A DNA stretch of 64,000 nt. Origin: Chryseobacterium soldanellicola (lineage in GTDB: Bacteria > Bacteroidota > Bacteroidia > Flavobacteriales > Weeksellaceae). This document shows, one piece after another, positions 52,501 through 61,401 of this stretch (its first letter is position 1; the number at the start of each line of letters is the position of its first letter). The stretch spans positions 682,001-746,000 of the forward strand of contig NZ_FNKL01000002.1 of the NCBI RefSeq assembly GCF_900100115.1, read 5' to 3'. The position numbers and the translations under genes are program-made. Below the pieces are notes generated by a model. It had not been told where the DNA came from, made no database searches, and was given only the letters and a program-made list of their open reading frames with translations.

Positions 52501-52600
52501 TACAAACAAGCAGGTTGGCGGAAACCAGTCTTTGGGAATTGATTACACGACGTATCCGTCTGCGAAAACTTTCATTTTAGGAGCAACTGTTAAATTTTAA
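49556..52600 (+). CDS. SusC/RagA-family TonB-linked outer membrane protein
   Basis: An outer-membrane transporter of about 1014 residues. A signal peptide (ending NAQAEG) is followed by a carboxypeptidase-regulatory-like domain ([18 protein letters not shown]...), a TonB-box region [25 protein letters not shown], and the plug with [24 protein letters not shown] and [28 protein letters not shown]. The beta-barrel ends in ...[10 protein letters not shown]. The frame begins at 49529, but ATG 49556 gives a better signal peptide. It pairs with the SusD gene 18 bases downstream. No sugar enzymes are nearby, so the ligand is unclear. Confidence 0.95.
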   Translation: [1014 protein letters not shown]

Positions 52601-52618
52601 TTTAAGCTAAAAGAAATA

Positions 52619-54385
52619 ATGAAATCTAATTTTTTAAATAGTATTAAAGTAGTTTTATCCTTTGCTGTACTTGCTTTAGTGGGATGTACAAATCTGGATG
52701 AGCAAGTGATTGATGAGGTATTGGGATCTGAAATTGCAGATTCTGAAGCGGCTTTGGCGGCAGCTTATAGCCAGCTTGGGGAAGGAACTTTTGTAGACCA
52801 CGGAAGTGTTTTTGCGCTGCAGGAATATTCTACTGACGAAGCTATATTGCCAACAAGAGGAAGTGATTGGGGAGATGGTGGAAAATGGAGAGCAATGCAC
52901 GAATTTACATGGGATGCCAATAGTGATGTCGTAAAAACAACATGGAATCAATTGAATTTCGGGATTACAAAGTCTTTAACAGCAATATCAAGCGCAAGCA
53001 AAAGTACAGGAGCCAATAAGGCGCTGTTTTTAGCGGAAGCAAAAGGGCTGTTGGCATATTACACCTATACAACGATTGATTTGTTTGGTCAGGCGCCTTA
53101 CAGGGATCCGGATAATATCAATGCTCCGATTCAGATCAGAAAGGCAGAAACAACAATTGATGCTTTAATCACTGAAGTGGAAGGGCTTATTCCGAATTTG
53201 GCGGATATTAAGACTCAAAATACACACGCCGGAAGATTTACAAAACAGGCAGCGTATGCACTTTTGGCAGATATGTATCTGAACAGGGCGGTTTTGAAGA
53301 ACAGAATGGCAAGCAATTTCAATTTTACAGAACAGGCGGTAAATGGAAGCGGAACGGATATGGATAAAGTAATCGAATATTCTAATTTGTTGATTAATAA
53401 CCCGAATTTCAGCTTAGAGTCTAATTATTTCCACAATTTTGATATCAATAATGATACAAGCAAGGAAATGATTTTTACGATAGTTCAGAAGAAAATTGCC
53501 AATTCAGATAAAGGTTCGGATAATGATTTAGCATATATGTCAATGGAAAGAATCCAAAAACCTTCGCCTGACAACAGAGGAACAAACGCAAATTGTGTTA
53601 CCCCGGAATTCTATTATTCTTGGAACGGGAATCATAATGATCCTCGTTTCCAGAGAACCTACCAGTATGATGACGGAACTTGGTTCAGAAACGACGGAAC
53701 GGATGTAAGTGTGCCTTCAACAAGCAAAGTGGAAGGTACAGGAAAACCTTGGTTCCACTTCAACAGAGGATTACAGGTTGGCCAGCAATATGGTCCGAAA
53801 ATTCTTGCCAACGGAAATTTTGACCTGACTTCTGACGGAAGAATTAAAGTATATAAATTATTCACAGAAAAAAATACAACGTTAGCCGCAGATTTTACTC
53901 CGGAATTAAACTTCGACAGCCCTTCGGAAGCTGTATTTACACAGGCTCAGATCAACAGGGGAGTACGGGTTTTCAAGTTTGAATTTGATCCAGGCTACGG
54001 AAACAACGGAACAAGCGGAATGGATGTTCCGTTATACAGATTAGGAACAATCTACATGATGAGAGCCGAGGCGTATTTCAGAAGCGGAAATATTTCTGCA
54101 GCTTTGGCTGATGTTAATAAATTAAGATTAAGCAGAACAAATGACGCTTTAAAGGGCAATGCTCCCGGCGTTGCGCTTGCTTCTCTGGATTCTGAGACAT
54201 TATTCAGAGAGTCGGGATTTGAATTGTACTGGGAAATGTACAGAAGAAAAGCAATGATCAGATTCGGTAAATTTGATTTGCCGGGAACTGCAAAGCCGGC
54301 TTCACAACCTTACAGAAGGATTTTCCCAATTCCTCAGGCAACGCTTGATGCTTCATCTTCATTTACACAAAATCAGGGATATTAA
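52619..54385 (+). CDS. RagB/SusD-family nutrient-binding lipoprotein
   Basis: A surface lipoprotein of 588 residues (lipobox LVGC, C23), partner of the SusC-like transporter. The SusD fold is seen in the N-terminal helix DSEAALAAAYSQLGEG, the helical repeat regions, and the conserved C-terminal block YRLGTIYMMRAEAYFRSGNISAALADVNKLR, followed by ESGFELYWEMYRRKAMIRFG and FPIPQATLDAS. All typical parts are present. A strong terminator follows. Confidence 0.94.
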   Translation: MKSNFLNSIKVVLSFAVLALVGCTNLDEQVIDEVLGSEIADSEAALAAAYSQLGEGTFVDHGSVFALQEYSTDEAILPTRGSDWGDGGKWRAMHEFTWDANSDVVKTTWNQLNFGITKSLTAISSASKSTGANKALFLAEAKGLLAYYTYTTIDLFGQAPYRDPDNINAPIQIRKAETTIDALITEVEGLIPNLADIKTQNTHAGRFTKQAAYALLADMYLNRAVLKNRMASNFNFTEQAVNGSGTDMDKVIEYSNLLINNPNFSLESNYFHNFDINNDTSKEMIFTIVQKKIANSDKGSDNDLAYMSMERIQKPSPDNRGTNANCVTPEFYYSWNGNHNDPRFQRTYQYDDGTWFRNDGTDVSVPSTSKVEGTGKPWFHFNRGLQVGQQYGPKILANGNFDLTSDGRIKVYKLFTEKNTTLAADFTPELNFDSPSEAVFTQAQINRGVRVFKFEFDPGYGNNGTSGMDVPLYRLGTIYMMRAEAYFRSGNISAALADVNKLRLSRTNDALKGNAPGVALASLDSETLFRESGFELYWEMYRRKAMIRFGKFDLPGTAKPASQPYRRIFPIPQATLDASSSFTQNQGY

Positions 54386-54415
54386 GTCACTTCATATCAA
54401 ATTAATTTTGCAACA

Positions 54416-54450
54416 AAAGCGAAGAGGTTTTTCTCTTCGCTTTATTTTTT
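54416..54450 (+). terminator. Terminator of the susCD operon
   Basis: AAAGCGAAGAG (54416-54426), six-base loop, CTCTTCGCTTT (54433-54443), then ATTTTTT. Confidence 0.9.
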
Positions 54451-54559
54451 ATACTTATCCGATTAAACTTGTTATTCTGAAGAATCTCAACGATGATTTA
54501 TAATTCAACCTCTAAAAAGCAAGCATAGACAACACAATGGATAGATTTCTGTTAAGAGG

Positions 54560-54577
54560 AACGGGCTTTAGCCCGTT
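54560..54577. repeat. Short palindromic repeat
   Basis: AACGGGCT-TT-AGCCCGTT is a perfect 8-bp stem with two-base loop, followed by a related half CCGGCTTTAGCC (54600-54611). It lies in the gap after susD and has no T tract, so it looks like a repeat element and not a terminator. Confidence 0.6.
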
Positions 54578-54628
54578 TAATAAAAAAATAATAAATCATC
54601 CGGCTTTAGCCAAAATTAAAAACATTTA

Positions 54629-55183
54629 TTATTCTTCATTCAACATTCCCAATTCCCCGAAATGTTTTTTAAACTTCTGAATCTTCGGGCCTACAACCGC
54701 ACTGCAATAAGGCTGTGTCGGGTTTTCATTGTAATATCCCTGGTGGTATTGCTCGGCAGGCCAGAATTTCTCAAACTTTGTTAATTCAGTCATATAAGTT
54801 CCAGGCCATCTTCCTGATTCCTGAGATGTTTTGACAGCTTCTTCGGCTTTGACTTTTTCAGCATCATCTTTATAATAAATTACCGAACGGTATTGAGTCC
54901 CAATATCATTTCCCTGTCTGTTGAGCTGGGTTGGATCGTGAAGAAAGAAAAATACATCCATTAATTGCTCATAAGAAATGATTTTAGGATCATAAGTGAT
55001 CTGTACCACTTCTGCATGGCCGGTTTCTCCGGTGTACACTTCCTCATAAGTCGGATTGTCCTTACGACCTCCTGAATAGCCTGAAATTGCAGATTGTACC
55101 CCTTTCAGCATATTGAAGCAGCTTTCCACGCACCAAAAGCATCCGCCTCCGAAAGTGATCTGCTCTAAATTATTTTTATCCAT
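54629..55183 (-). CDS. msrA: Peptide-methionine (S)-S-oxide reductase MsrA
   Basis: An oxidised-methionine repair enzyme of 184 residues. The active site FGGGCFWCVE (catalytic C15, with C18) is followed by GYSGGRKDNPTYEEVYTGETGHAEVVQI, FFLHDPTQLNRQGNDIGTQYRS and FWPAEQYHQGYY. There is no signal peptide, so it acts in the cytoplasm. A resolving cysteine may be in PYCSAV near residue 159. It stands alone. Confidence 0.96.
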   Translation of the reverse strand: MDKNNLEQITFGGGCFWCVESCFNMLKGVQSAISGYSGGRKDNPTYEEVYTGETGHAEVVQITYDPKIISYEQLMDVFFFLHDPTQLNRQGNDIGTQYRSVIYYKDDAEKVKAEEAVKTSQESGRWPGTYMTELTKFEKFWPAEQYHQGYYNENPTQPYCSAVVGPKIQKFKKHFGELGMLNEE

Positions 55184-55421
55184 TTTAGGTTAATTATTTA
55201 TGTCAATGTTTTTCTCTTTTTAGCATTAAATTAATTGAGAAAAGCAGATCAAAAATAAGAAAAACTTTTTCAAATAATGTTCTATAAACTCTTCTAAACG
55301 TAAATTGTGATCATAGATGAGACAAATTGTTTTAAACAGAAATCTTTAATTGAAATTTAATTTTAAAATTAAAAATCAACAACATCTTTATCCTTGTGGA
55401 AGAATCTAAGCTTTATTATTA

Positions 55422-55517
55422 GAGATCCTTCGACTGCTTCGCGCTCAGGATGACAACTCTAATACTAATTGTTATTTTCGCACTGTCATGCTGAGCGCGA
55501 AGCAGTCGAAGCATCTC
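55422..55517. repeat. Long inverted repeat, MITE- or REP-like
   Basis: Left arm 55422-55455 and right arm 55484-55517, each 34 bases, are reverse complements at 32 of 34 positions, around a 28-base loop. The arms contain TTCGACTGCTTCGCGCTCA. The whole could fold into a very stable hairpin. A shorter relative lies at 3274-3300. The arms code for nothing. Confidence 0.85.
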
Positions 55518-55554
55518 AACAACCTAAATAAATCTTTGCTTTTAAACTTTAAAT

Positions 55555-55640
55555 ACAAATAACACAAATGATTTTCACGAATAACACAAACATCTGTGTA
55601 AATCCGTGAAACGTAAGTTCGGCGAAGCCAAATCTGTGGT
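55555..55640. repeat. Dispersed non-coding repeat, copy 2
   Basis: Reverse complement begins CCACAGATTTGGCTTCGCCG and matches 47821-47920 with some substitutions. With the inverted repeat just before, it fills most of the 55184-55705 spacer; the remaining 55184-55420 is AT-rich and shows no gene. Confidence 0.7.
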
Positions 55641-55654
55641 TAAATATCAAAAAC

Positions 55655-55681
55655 AAAAAAAGCACCCTCAAAAAGGATGCT
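55655..55681 (-). terminator. Terminator of the ROK gene
   Basis: On the minus strand AGCATCC, seven-base loop, GGGTGCT (one G-U pair), then TTTTTTTG. Confidence 0.75.
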
Positions 55682-55705
55682 CAATATATTTTAAATAGCT
55701 TTCAA

Positions 55706-56674
55706 TTATTTTTCCCAAACCAAAGCACTTGCTCCTAAAATAGCAGCATCAGCTTCATTCAGCTCACTGAAAACCAATTTTACTTTATTTCTGAAAATCG
55801 GAAGAAGGTTTCTTTCCATGTGAAGTTTTGTAGGCTTTAAGATAAAATCTCCCGCTTTGATAACTCCACCAAATAAAAGAATAGCTTCCGGGGAAGAAAA
55901 CATGACAAAATTGGCCAATGCTTCTCCTAATTTCTGACCTGTATATCTGAAAACCTCAATAGAAATAGGGTCACCTTTTACAGCACATTCGTAAACGGTT
56001 TTAGAATTAATTTCTTCTTCGGGAAACTGGCTGAGCATAGATTCCGGGAATTCTGCTCTCATTTTTTTTGCCGTGATCGCGATTCCTGTTGCGGATGCAT
56101 ATGCTTCAAGACTTCCTTCAGAACCGGTGCTCCAGTGTTTTCTTCCGCCTGGCTTTACGATCGTGTGGCCCAATTCTCCTGCAAACCCGTCATGTCCGTA
56201 GATTAATTTTCCACTGGCTACGATTCCGCTTCCAACGCCTGTTCCCAGAGTGATCATGATGAAATCTTTCATTCCGCGTGCTGCTCCGAAAAGCATTTCA
56301 CCAAAAGCTGCCGCATTGGCATCGTTGGTTACCGTACAGGGCATATTGAATTTCGCGGTCATCATTTCCCCAAAAGGGACAACGCCTTTCCAGGGTAAAT
56401 TGGGCGCCTGCTCGATGGTTCCTTTATAATAGTTGCCGTTTGGTGCACCGACTCCGATCCCGTCGAAGTTTTTTTCTTTACCGTGGCTTTCGATTAAAGG
56501 CTGGATCTTTTCATATAAAGCATCGATGAAATCTTCAACCTTTTCATATTCATCAGTTTTCAAATATCCTTTTTCAAGAACTTCTCCACGATGGTTTACT
56601 ACCCCGAACTTTGTGTTCGTTCCGCCTATGTCAATACCTAGGGCAACGTGTTTTGATAAATCTATTAATGACAT
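55706..56674 (-). CDS. ROK-family sugar kinase without zinc cysteines
   Basis: A protein of 322 residues of the ROK family, probably a glucokinase-like sugar kinase. The ATP motif GIDIGGTNTKFGVV (13-26), catalytic D118 in TNDANAAAFGE, ITLGTGVGSG and GELGH (H170) are present. In most ROK proteins a CxCGxxGCxE motif follows and binds zinc. Here the matching segment is GRKHWSTGSEGSLEAY (177-192) with no cysteine. Some Bacteroidota ROK proteins may share this. The enzyme may still be active, since the ATP and catalytic residues are intact. Confidence 0.88.
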   Translation of the reverse strand: MSLIDLSKHVALGIDIGGTNTKFGVVNHRGEVLEKGYLKTDEYEKVEDFIDALYEKIQPLIESHGKEKNFDGIGVGAPNGNYYKGTIEQAPNLPWKGVVPFGEMMTAKFNMPCTVTNDANAAAFGEMLFGAARGMKDFIMITLGTGVGSGIVASGKLIYGHDGFAGELGHTIVKPGGRKHWSTGSEGSLEAYASATGIAITAKKMRAEFPESMLSQFPEEEINSKTVYECAVKGDPISIEVFRYTGQKLGEALANFVMFSSPEAILLFGGVIKAGDFILKPTKLHMERNLLPIFRNKVKLVFSELNEADAAILGASALVWEK

Positions 56675-56758
56675 TTCTATTCTTAATTCTAAAAGGTTAA
56701 AATTATAAAAAAGATTGTATTAATGGATTATTAACTACAGAATTATTAAAAAAAGTTT

Positions 56759-57970
56759 TCATGCAGATTTCAAGGTCTTCTTTTTTCTTCTTCCCCACCA
56801 TATCATAAAACCGGTGACTGGTAATGAGGCACATATGAGGCTTACAATGAATGCAATAATCTTTGTCGGAAGTCCTAAAATAGATCCCACGTGAATATCA
56901 TAGTTGGCGCCAACCACTTTTTCTCCAAAATTTTTGTCTTTAGGGTCGTGAGCATGAAGAAGCTCTCCTGAGTTTTCATCAAAAATCAAGCTGCTGCTTT
57001 TATGATAAGAATAAGATAAATGTTTAACGTAAACTTCAAAATTCGGGTGCTCATGATCATCCATGTGCGGATGGCCCAAATCAATAGAAAATCCGTAAGA
57101 ATCCGGATATTTTGCTTTAACAGTGTTGCTTATTTTGTCTAAAGTTCCTTCTGTCCTCTGCTCAATCGGGGCTCTTGTTTTAATAAAAGAAAAATCCGGA
57201 TATTGAGTTTCGCCGCCTGAAAAGATGACATATATGGTCGCCTGGACCACAAAAAATGCATAAAACAATCCTGTAATGGTAAAAATCAGTGCAAAAATTG
57301 AGGCATAGAATCCTAATACATTGTGAAGATCATAATTCTTTCTTTTCCAGCTTTTTACGTTTTTCCATTTGAATGAGAACCGTTGTTTTCTGGCTGCTTT
57401 ATTTTTAGGCCACCAAAGGATAATTCCTGAAATCAGCATTATAACAAAAATAATCACGGGAATTCCCACCACATAAGTTCCCCAATCCTGCTTCAAAAGA
57501 TAGCTCCAGTGAATCATTTTTACAATTTGAAAAAAACCGTTTTTCTCGTCGTAAGTTCTTAACACTTTTCCGTTGTAAGGATTGACGTATGCTACTTTGT
57601 AAATGGGGAATTCATCAAAATAATTCCAGGCTTTCGGGTTGTGTTCGTACCAGTAAAAAAGATAAGACATCTTTTTATCAATAGGAATATTAACCCAGTG
57701 AACGGGATATTTTTCTTTAACCTGCTCTGCCACAGATTTCTCCAGAACACGGATCGGAAGAATCTGCTTTTGATCAATATTTTGCTCGTTATGATAAATA
57801 ACGTCTTTTCTGGTAATGTTCTCCACTTCATCCTTAAAAACATACAAAGCACCGGTAATGGAAATGATGAAAATTAAAAATCCAATACCTAAACCCAACC
57901 ACAGATGCAGCTTTCCGGTCCATTTTTTAAATGTGCTTGGTTTTTTCTTATGATGATGTTTTTTCTTCAT
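56759..57970 (-). CDS. PepSY-associated membrane protein, copy 2
   Basis: An inner-membrane protein of 403 residues. It begins with a histidine/lysine-rich stretch (KKKHHHKKKPSTFKKW), then four membrane segments (about 20-42, 165-188, 220-245 and 370-392) and two periplasmic PepSY-like domains. Conserved W-GxG..FLI...TGALYVF and IPVIIFVIMLISGIILWWPKN are present. Members are linked to siderophore uptake as possible ferri-siderophore reductases. It lies after a TonB-dependent receptor and is a paralogue of the gene at 60150. The gap to the receptor is 60 bases. Confidence 0.88.
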   Translation of the reverse strand: MKKKHHHKKKPSTFKKWTGKLHLWLGLGIGFLIFIISITGALYVFKDEVENITRKDVIYHNEQNIDQKQILPIRVLEKSVAEQVKEKYPVHWVNIPIDKKMSYLFYWYEHNPKAWNYFDEFPIYKVAYVNPYNGKVLRTYDEKNGFFQIVKMIHWSYLLKQDWGTYVVGIPVIIFVIMLISGIILWWPKNKAARKQRFSFKWKNVKSWKRKNYDLHNVLGFYASIFALIFTITGLFYAFFVVQATIYVIFSGGETQYPDFSFIKTRAPIEQRTEGTLDKISNTVKAKYPDSYGFSIDLGHPHMDDHEHPNFEVYVKHLSYSYHKSSSLIFDENSGELLHAHDPKDKNFGEKVVGANYDIHVGSILGLPTKIIAFIVSLICASLPVTGFMIWWGRRKKKTLKSA

Positions 57971-58030
57971 TTTTTCAGCAGAAAAGTAAAATAAAGTCCA
58001 AAGATAGAGCTTTAAATTTATTTAGATTAA

Positions 58031-60148
58031 TTAAAATTTATATTCAATCATGAAAGTTCCTCTCATTCCTAAAGAATTGGTAAAATCGCTGTCTCTCGCA
58101 GCCCACCAGGCAATTGCGGGCTGATATAATTTGTTAAATACATTTTCAATGCCTAGCGAAAGTCTCCAGCTTTTATTAATATCATAACTTGATTTGAAGT
58201 TAAATACAGTGTATTCCGGGACTTCACCTTCTCCGTAAGCATATAAACCTGTTTTTGTATTCGGATCAAATCTGTCCTGTCCGAAAGCATGAAGCATATC
58301 AAGTCCGACAGATAAATTCTGTGTTGGTTTTACCTGAACATAAGCCAAAACTTTCGGGGCAGAAATTCTGCTGTTGTTGATTTTCGTTGAATAATCTCCG
58401 TCGTCTTTTACAGAAGTGATGCCTTCCATCCAGCTGTAGCTTCCACCGAAATTGATCCATTTAACGGGTGTAAAATGTAAAAAACCTTCCACACCATACA
58501 CAATTTCCGGAGCTCTTTGAATCGTCAAAGCTCTGTCGGGGCTTTGGATGAAGGTTGCGCCTAGTTTTGATGTGCTCACATAAGAAGTCACTTCATAATT
58601 CAGCCATTTTGCGATCTGTCCTGTTGCTCCCAATTCGTAATTATTAACGATAATTGGTTTTGTTTCAAGGTTGTTGATCGTGTCGGAAGTTGAGGTTCTT
58701 AAAATTCTTCCCAATTCGTTGATGGAATACGCCTGTGAAAAGCTTCCGAATACATTAATATAATTTTCAATATTATAACGGACTCCGATGTTGCCGACAA
58801 AGGCATTGTATTTTAATTCTCCGCCGGTTACGAAGATGCTTTTAGTGAAAGTTCCGTCGGTTTTTAATGTTGAAAGGGTGTTAAAATCGCCTACTTTTAC
58901 ATTCATGTTTTCATAGCGAAGACCTCCTTTTAAGGTTAATTTTTTGAATAAATCAACTTTAACCAGCATGAAAGGGGCAATATTCGTCATGTCCATATCC
59001 GGCGTCCAGTAACGTCCGTCTTCTAGCTTTTGAACGGTTTGGTCATTTAAAATATCAACTCCGTAAATAACTTCTCCCTGAGAATTCTGAGAATTCCATA
59101 ATTGGGTGTCAAAATTTACCCTTGCTCCTTTTTTCTTTGAAATGACGTTGGACTGACCTCCATTTAAGAACGTATCGCTATATCCGTAAACGGTTCTGAA
59201 GTCCTGTAAATAAAGGTTTAAATTTAATGAAGTATTCCAGAAAATATTTTTATTGTCGTAGCTTATTTTTACATTATGATTTCTGGGTGTTCCCTGTGGG
59301 GTTGTTTCGAGATTTAATCCTCGTCCTTCTCCAATGGTTGGTGTAATCCCATATTTTCCTGTTTTTAAGCCTAAATCTAAGTCTGATTTTGAAGCATATC
59401 CAATATAGGAGACTTCAATTCTTTGATTGTCAGTGATGTCGTAGCCTAGCTTCAACATTCCGTTGTAGTTATCCATTTTTGCGGGGCTGTATGTCGGACT
59501 TAAATTAACACCATCCGCATCTTTCATATAACCTGTTCTTTCGTAAGCAAAAGAAGCTGCATAATCGAATTTATTGGTGATTTTTCCTGACAAAAACTGG
59601 CTGGCTCTTACCCCAAGAGTTCCTCCGTAAGGCTGCCCGGTGATGCCGACCTGAGAAATCCCCGAAATCTTTTTATCTGACTTGCTTTTTCTTGTAATAT
59701 AATTAATGATTCCTCCATCTGCACCGTTTCCGTAGATCGACGAAGCTCCTTTGATTACTTCAATTCTTTCAATTACCGAAGGATCGATAGATCTTAAATC
59801 TCTTGCACCGTTTCGAAGCGGGGTAGACTGCGGAATCCCATCAATTAAAACCAAAACCTGACGCCCTCTCAAAGTTTGTCCGGTATTTGAAGTCTGCCCG
59901 GAACTTGTCGCCAAACTCGGCACCGTATATTGTAAAATGCTTGTAATATCTGAATTTACAGTAAGTTGGGCTTGCACTTGCTTTTCACCAACAATCGTTA
60001 CAGAACTTGGTATTTCTTTGATATTTTCTCTTTTTCTTGAAGCAGTAAGGACAACTTCATCTACATCTTTTACCTGTAAAGAGTCTGTTTTCTGCGCAAA
60101 TGTGGTGATGGTAGCTAAAGTTGCTACAGATAAGATGATTTTTTTCAT
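58031..60148 (-). CDS. TonB-dependent receptor, siderophore type (copy 2)
   Basis: An outer-membrane receptor of 705 residues. Signal peptide (1-18, ending TFAQ), TonB box VDEVVLTASRK, plug with IPSSVTIVGEKQVQAQ, TLRGRQVLVLIDGIPQSTPL and VIKGASSIYGNGADGGIINYITRKS, then a 22-stranded barrel ending ...LGMRGTFMIEYKF. The plug and the PepSY neighbours suggest ferric siderophore or similar metal-complex uptake. Only two bases separate its start from the upstream PepSY gene. Confidence 0.92.
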   Translation of the reverse strand: MKKIILSVATLATITTFAQKTDSLQVKDVDEVVLTASRKRENIKEIPSSVTIVGEKQVQAQLTVNSDITSILQYTVPSLATSSGQTSNTGQTLRGRQVLVLIDGIPQSTPLRNGARDLRSIDPSVIERIEVIKGASSIYGNGADGGIINYITRKSKSDKKISGISQVGITGQPYGGTLGVRASQFLSGKITNKFDYAASFAYERTGYMKDADGVNLSPTYSPAKMDNYNGMLKLGYDITDNQRIEVSYIGYASKSDLDLGLKTGKYGITPTIGEGRGLNLETTPQGTPRNHNVKISYDNKNIFWNTSLNLNLYLQDFRTVYGYSDTFLNGGQSNVISKKKGARVNFDTQLWNSQNSQGEVIYGVDILNDQTVQKLEDGRYWTPDMDMTNIAPFMLVKVDLFKKLTLKGGLRYENMNVKVGDFNTLSTLKTDGTFTKSIFVTGGELKYNAFVGNIGVRYNIENYINVFGSFSQAYSINELGRILRTSTSDTINNLETKPIIVNNYELGATGQIAKWLNYEVTSYVSTSKLGATFIQSPDRALTIQRAPEIVYGVEGFLHFTPVKWINFGGSYSWMEGITSVKDDGDYSTKINNSRISAPKVLAYVQVKPTQNLSVGLDMLHAFGQDRFDPNTKTGLYAYGEGEVPEYTVFNFKSSYDINKSWRLSLGIENVFNKLYQPAIAWWAARDSDFTNSLGMRGTFMIEYKF

Positions 60149-60149
60149 T

Positions 60150-61352
60150 TTAAAGCTTAATTCCTTTTTTCTTTTGTTTCCCCAACCATACTAAAAATCC
60201 TGTGACAGGCAATGATGTGCAGATTAATCCTGCCATAAACCAGATGATTTTTCCAAACAAGCCAAAATATGAACCTGTATGAATGTCATAATTGGCATTG
60301 ACGTATTTTTCTGCGTTACTTAAATCCTGATGAGGTTTATTTGCTAATAATTTTCCGGAATATTTATCAAAAACAAGCTGATTTCTGATAGCAAATCTTC
60401 CGTCTTCTCCGTAAACAGTGACAGGAATATTCTTTAAGTCTTTTCCTTTTTTATTTTTTCCGTTTAATGGAATTCTGAAGCTTGATGAGCCTGAATATAA
60501 TTTTCGTGTTTCTAAAACTGTAAGATCAAAAACCGAATTGTTTTTTGCTAACAATGAATCTGGAGACTTGATTTCCTTCTCTTTCGGAAGATCAATTGAG
60601 CCGGACAATGTAAAATTGAATACATTTTTTACCCAGGGGTAAGCAAAATATATTCCCGATAAACTTAATATTAAAGCGATAAATGATGCATAAAATCCTA
60701 AAATGCTGTGAAGATCATAGTTTTTACGCTTCCAGTTTTTTCCATTTTTCCAGTCGAATGAGAAACGGGATTTTCTCATTTTTTTGTTCTTTGGCCACCA
60801 AAGGATAATTCCTGTAATCAGCATAATAATAAAAAGCACAACCGGAATTCCGATCACATATTTTCCCCAGTCAGAATTTAATAACAAACTCCAGTGAATA
60901 GCTTTTAAAATAGGAAAGAGGTCATATTTTTCATTATAAATTCCAAGAATCTGTCCTGTATATTGATTGACGTAAATAAGTTTATTGATTTTTACCTCGT
61001 CAAAATAATTCCAGGCTTTTTTATCTTTTTCGTAATATAAGAATTCGTAAGATTTGCTTTTATCTAAATGAATTTCAACCGAACTGATCGGATATTTTTC
61101 ATTCACTTCCACGGCGACTTTTTCTCTCAAAACCTCAAGAGATAGTGGCTGTTGGCTGATTGTTTCTTTCTTTACATAAATCGCATCTTTACGAATCTGA
61201 TTCTGAATTTCATCCTTAAAAATATACGTCGTCCCCGTCAAAGCAACAATAAAGACGATAATCCCAACGGACAAACCAAACCACAAATGCAGTTTGGCAG
61301 ACCATTTTTTTATAAAAGAAGGTTTTCTTTTATGATGATGTTTCTTCTTCAT
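60150..61352 (-). CDS. PepSY-associated membrane protein, copy 1
   Basis: A protein of 400 residues related over its full length to the copy at 56759: a His-rich start (KKKHHHKRKPSFIKKW), four membrane segments, FIVALTGTTYIFKDEIQNQIRKD, and IPVVLFIIMLITGIILWWPKN. The histidines at the N-terminus could bind metal. It lies between two TonB-dependent receptors in the same direction. Putative role is reduction or release of iron from imported siderophore in the periplasm; this is inferred from neighbours. Confidence 0.88.
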   Translation of the reverse strand: MKKKHHHKRKPSFIKKWSAKLHLWFGLSVGIIVFIVALTGTTYIFKDEIQNQIRKDAIYVKKETISQQPLSLEVLREKVAVEVNEKYPISSVEIHLDKSKSYEFLYYEKDKKAWNYFDEVKINKLIYVNQYTGQILGIYNEKYDLFPILKAIHWSLLLNSDWGKYVIGIPVVLFIIMLITGIILWWPKNKKMRKSRFSFDWKNGKNWKRKNYDLHSILGFYASFIALILSLSGIYFAYPWVKNVFNFTLSGSIDLPKEKEIKSPDSLLAKNNSVFDLTVLETRKLYSGSSSFRIPLNGKNKKGKDLKNIPVTVYGEDGRFAIRNQLVFDKYSGKLLANKPHQDLSNAEKYVNANYDIHTGSYFGLFGKIIWFMAGLICTSLPVTGFLVWLGKQKKKGIKL

Positions 61353-61401
61353 TAAAATATACTATTCCTGAATTTTCAGGAATAGTGAATATGTTTGCTG
61401 A

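Noticed and set aside
54273..54503. Frame overlapping the end of susD
   Set aside because: It runs out of the SusD gene through its terminator; no support.
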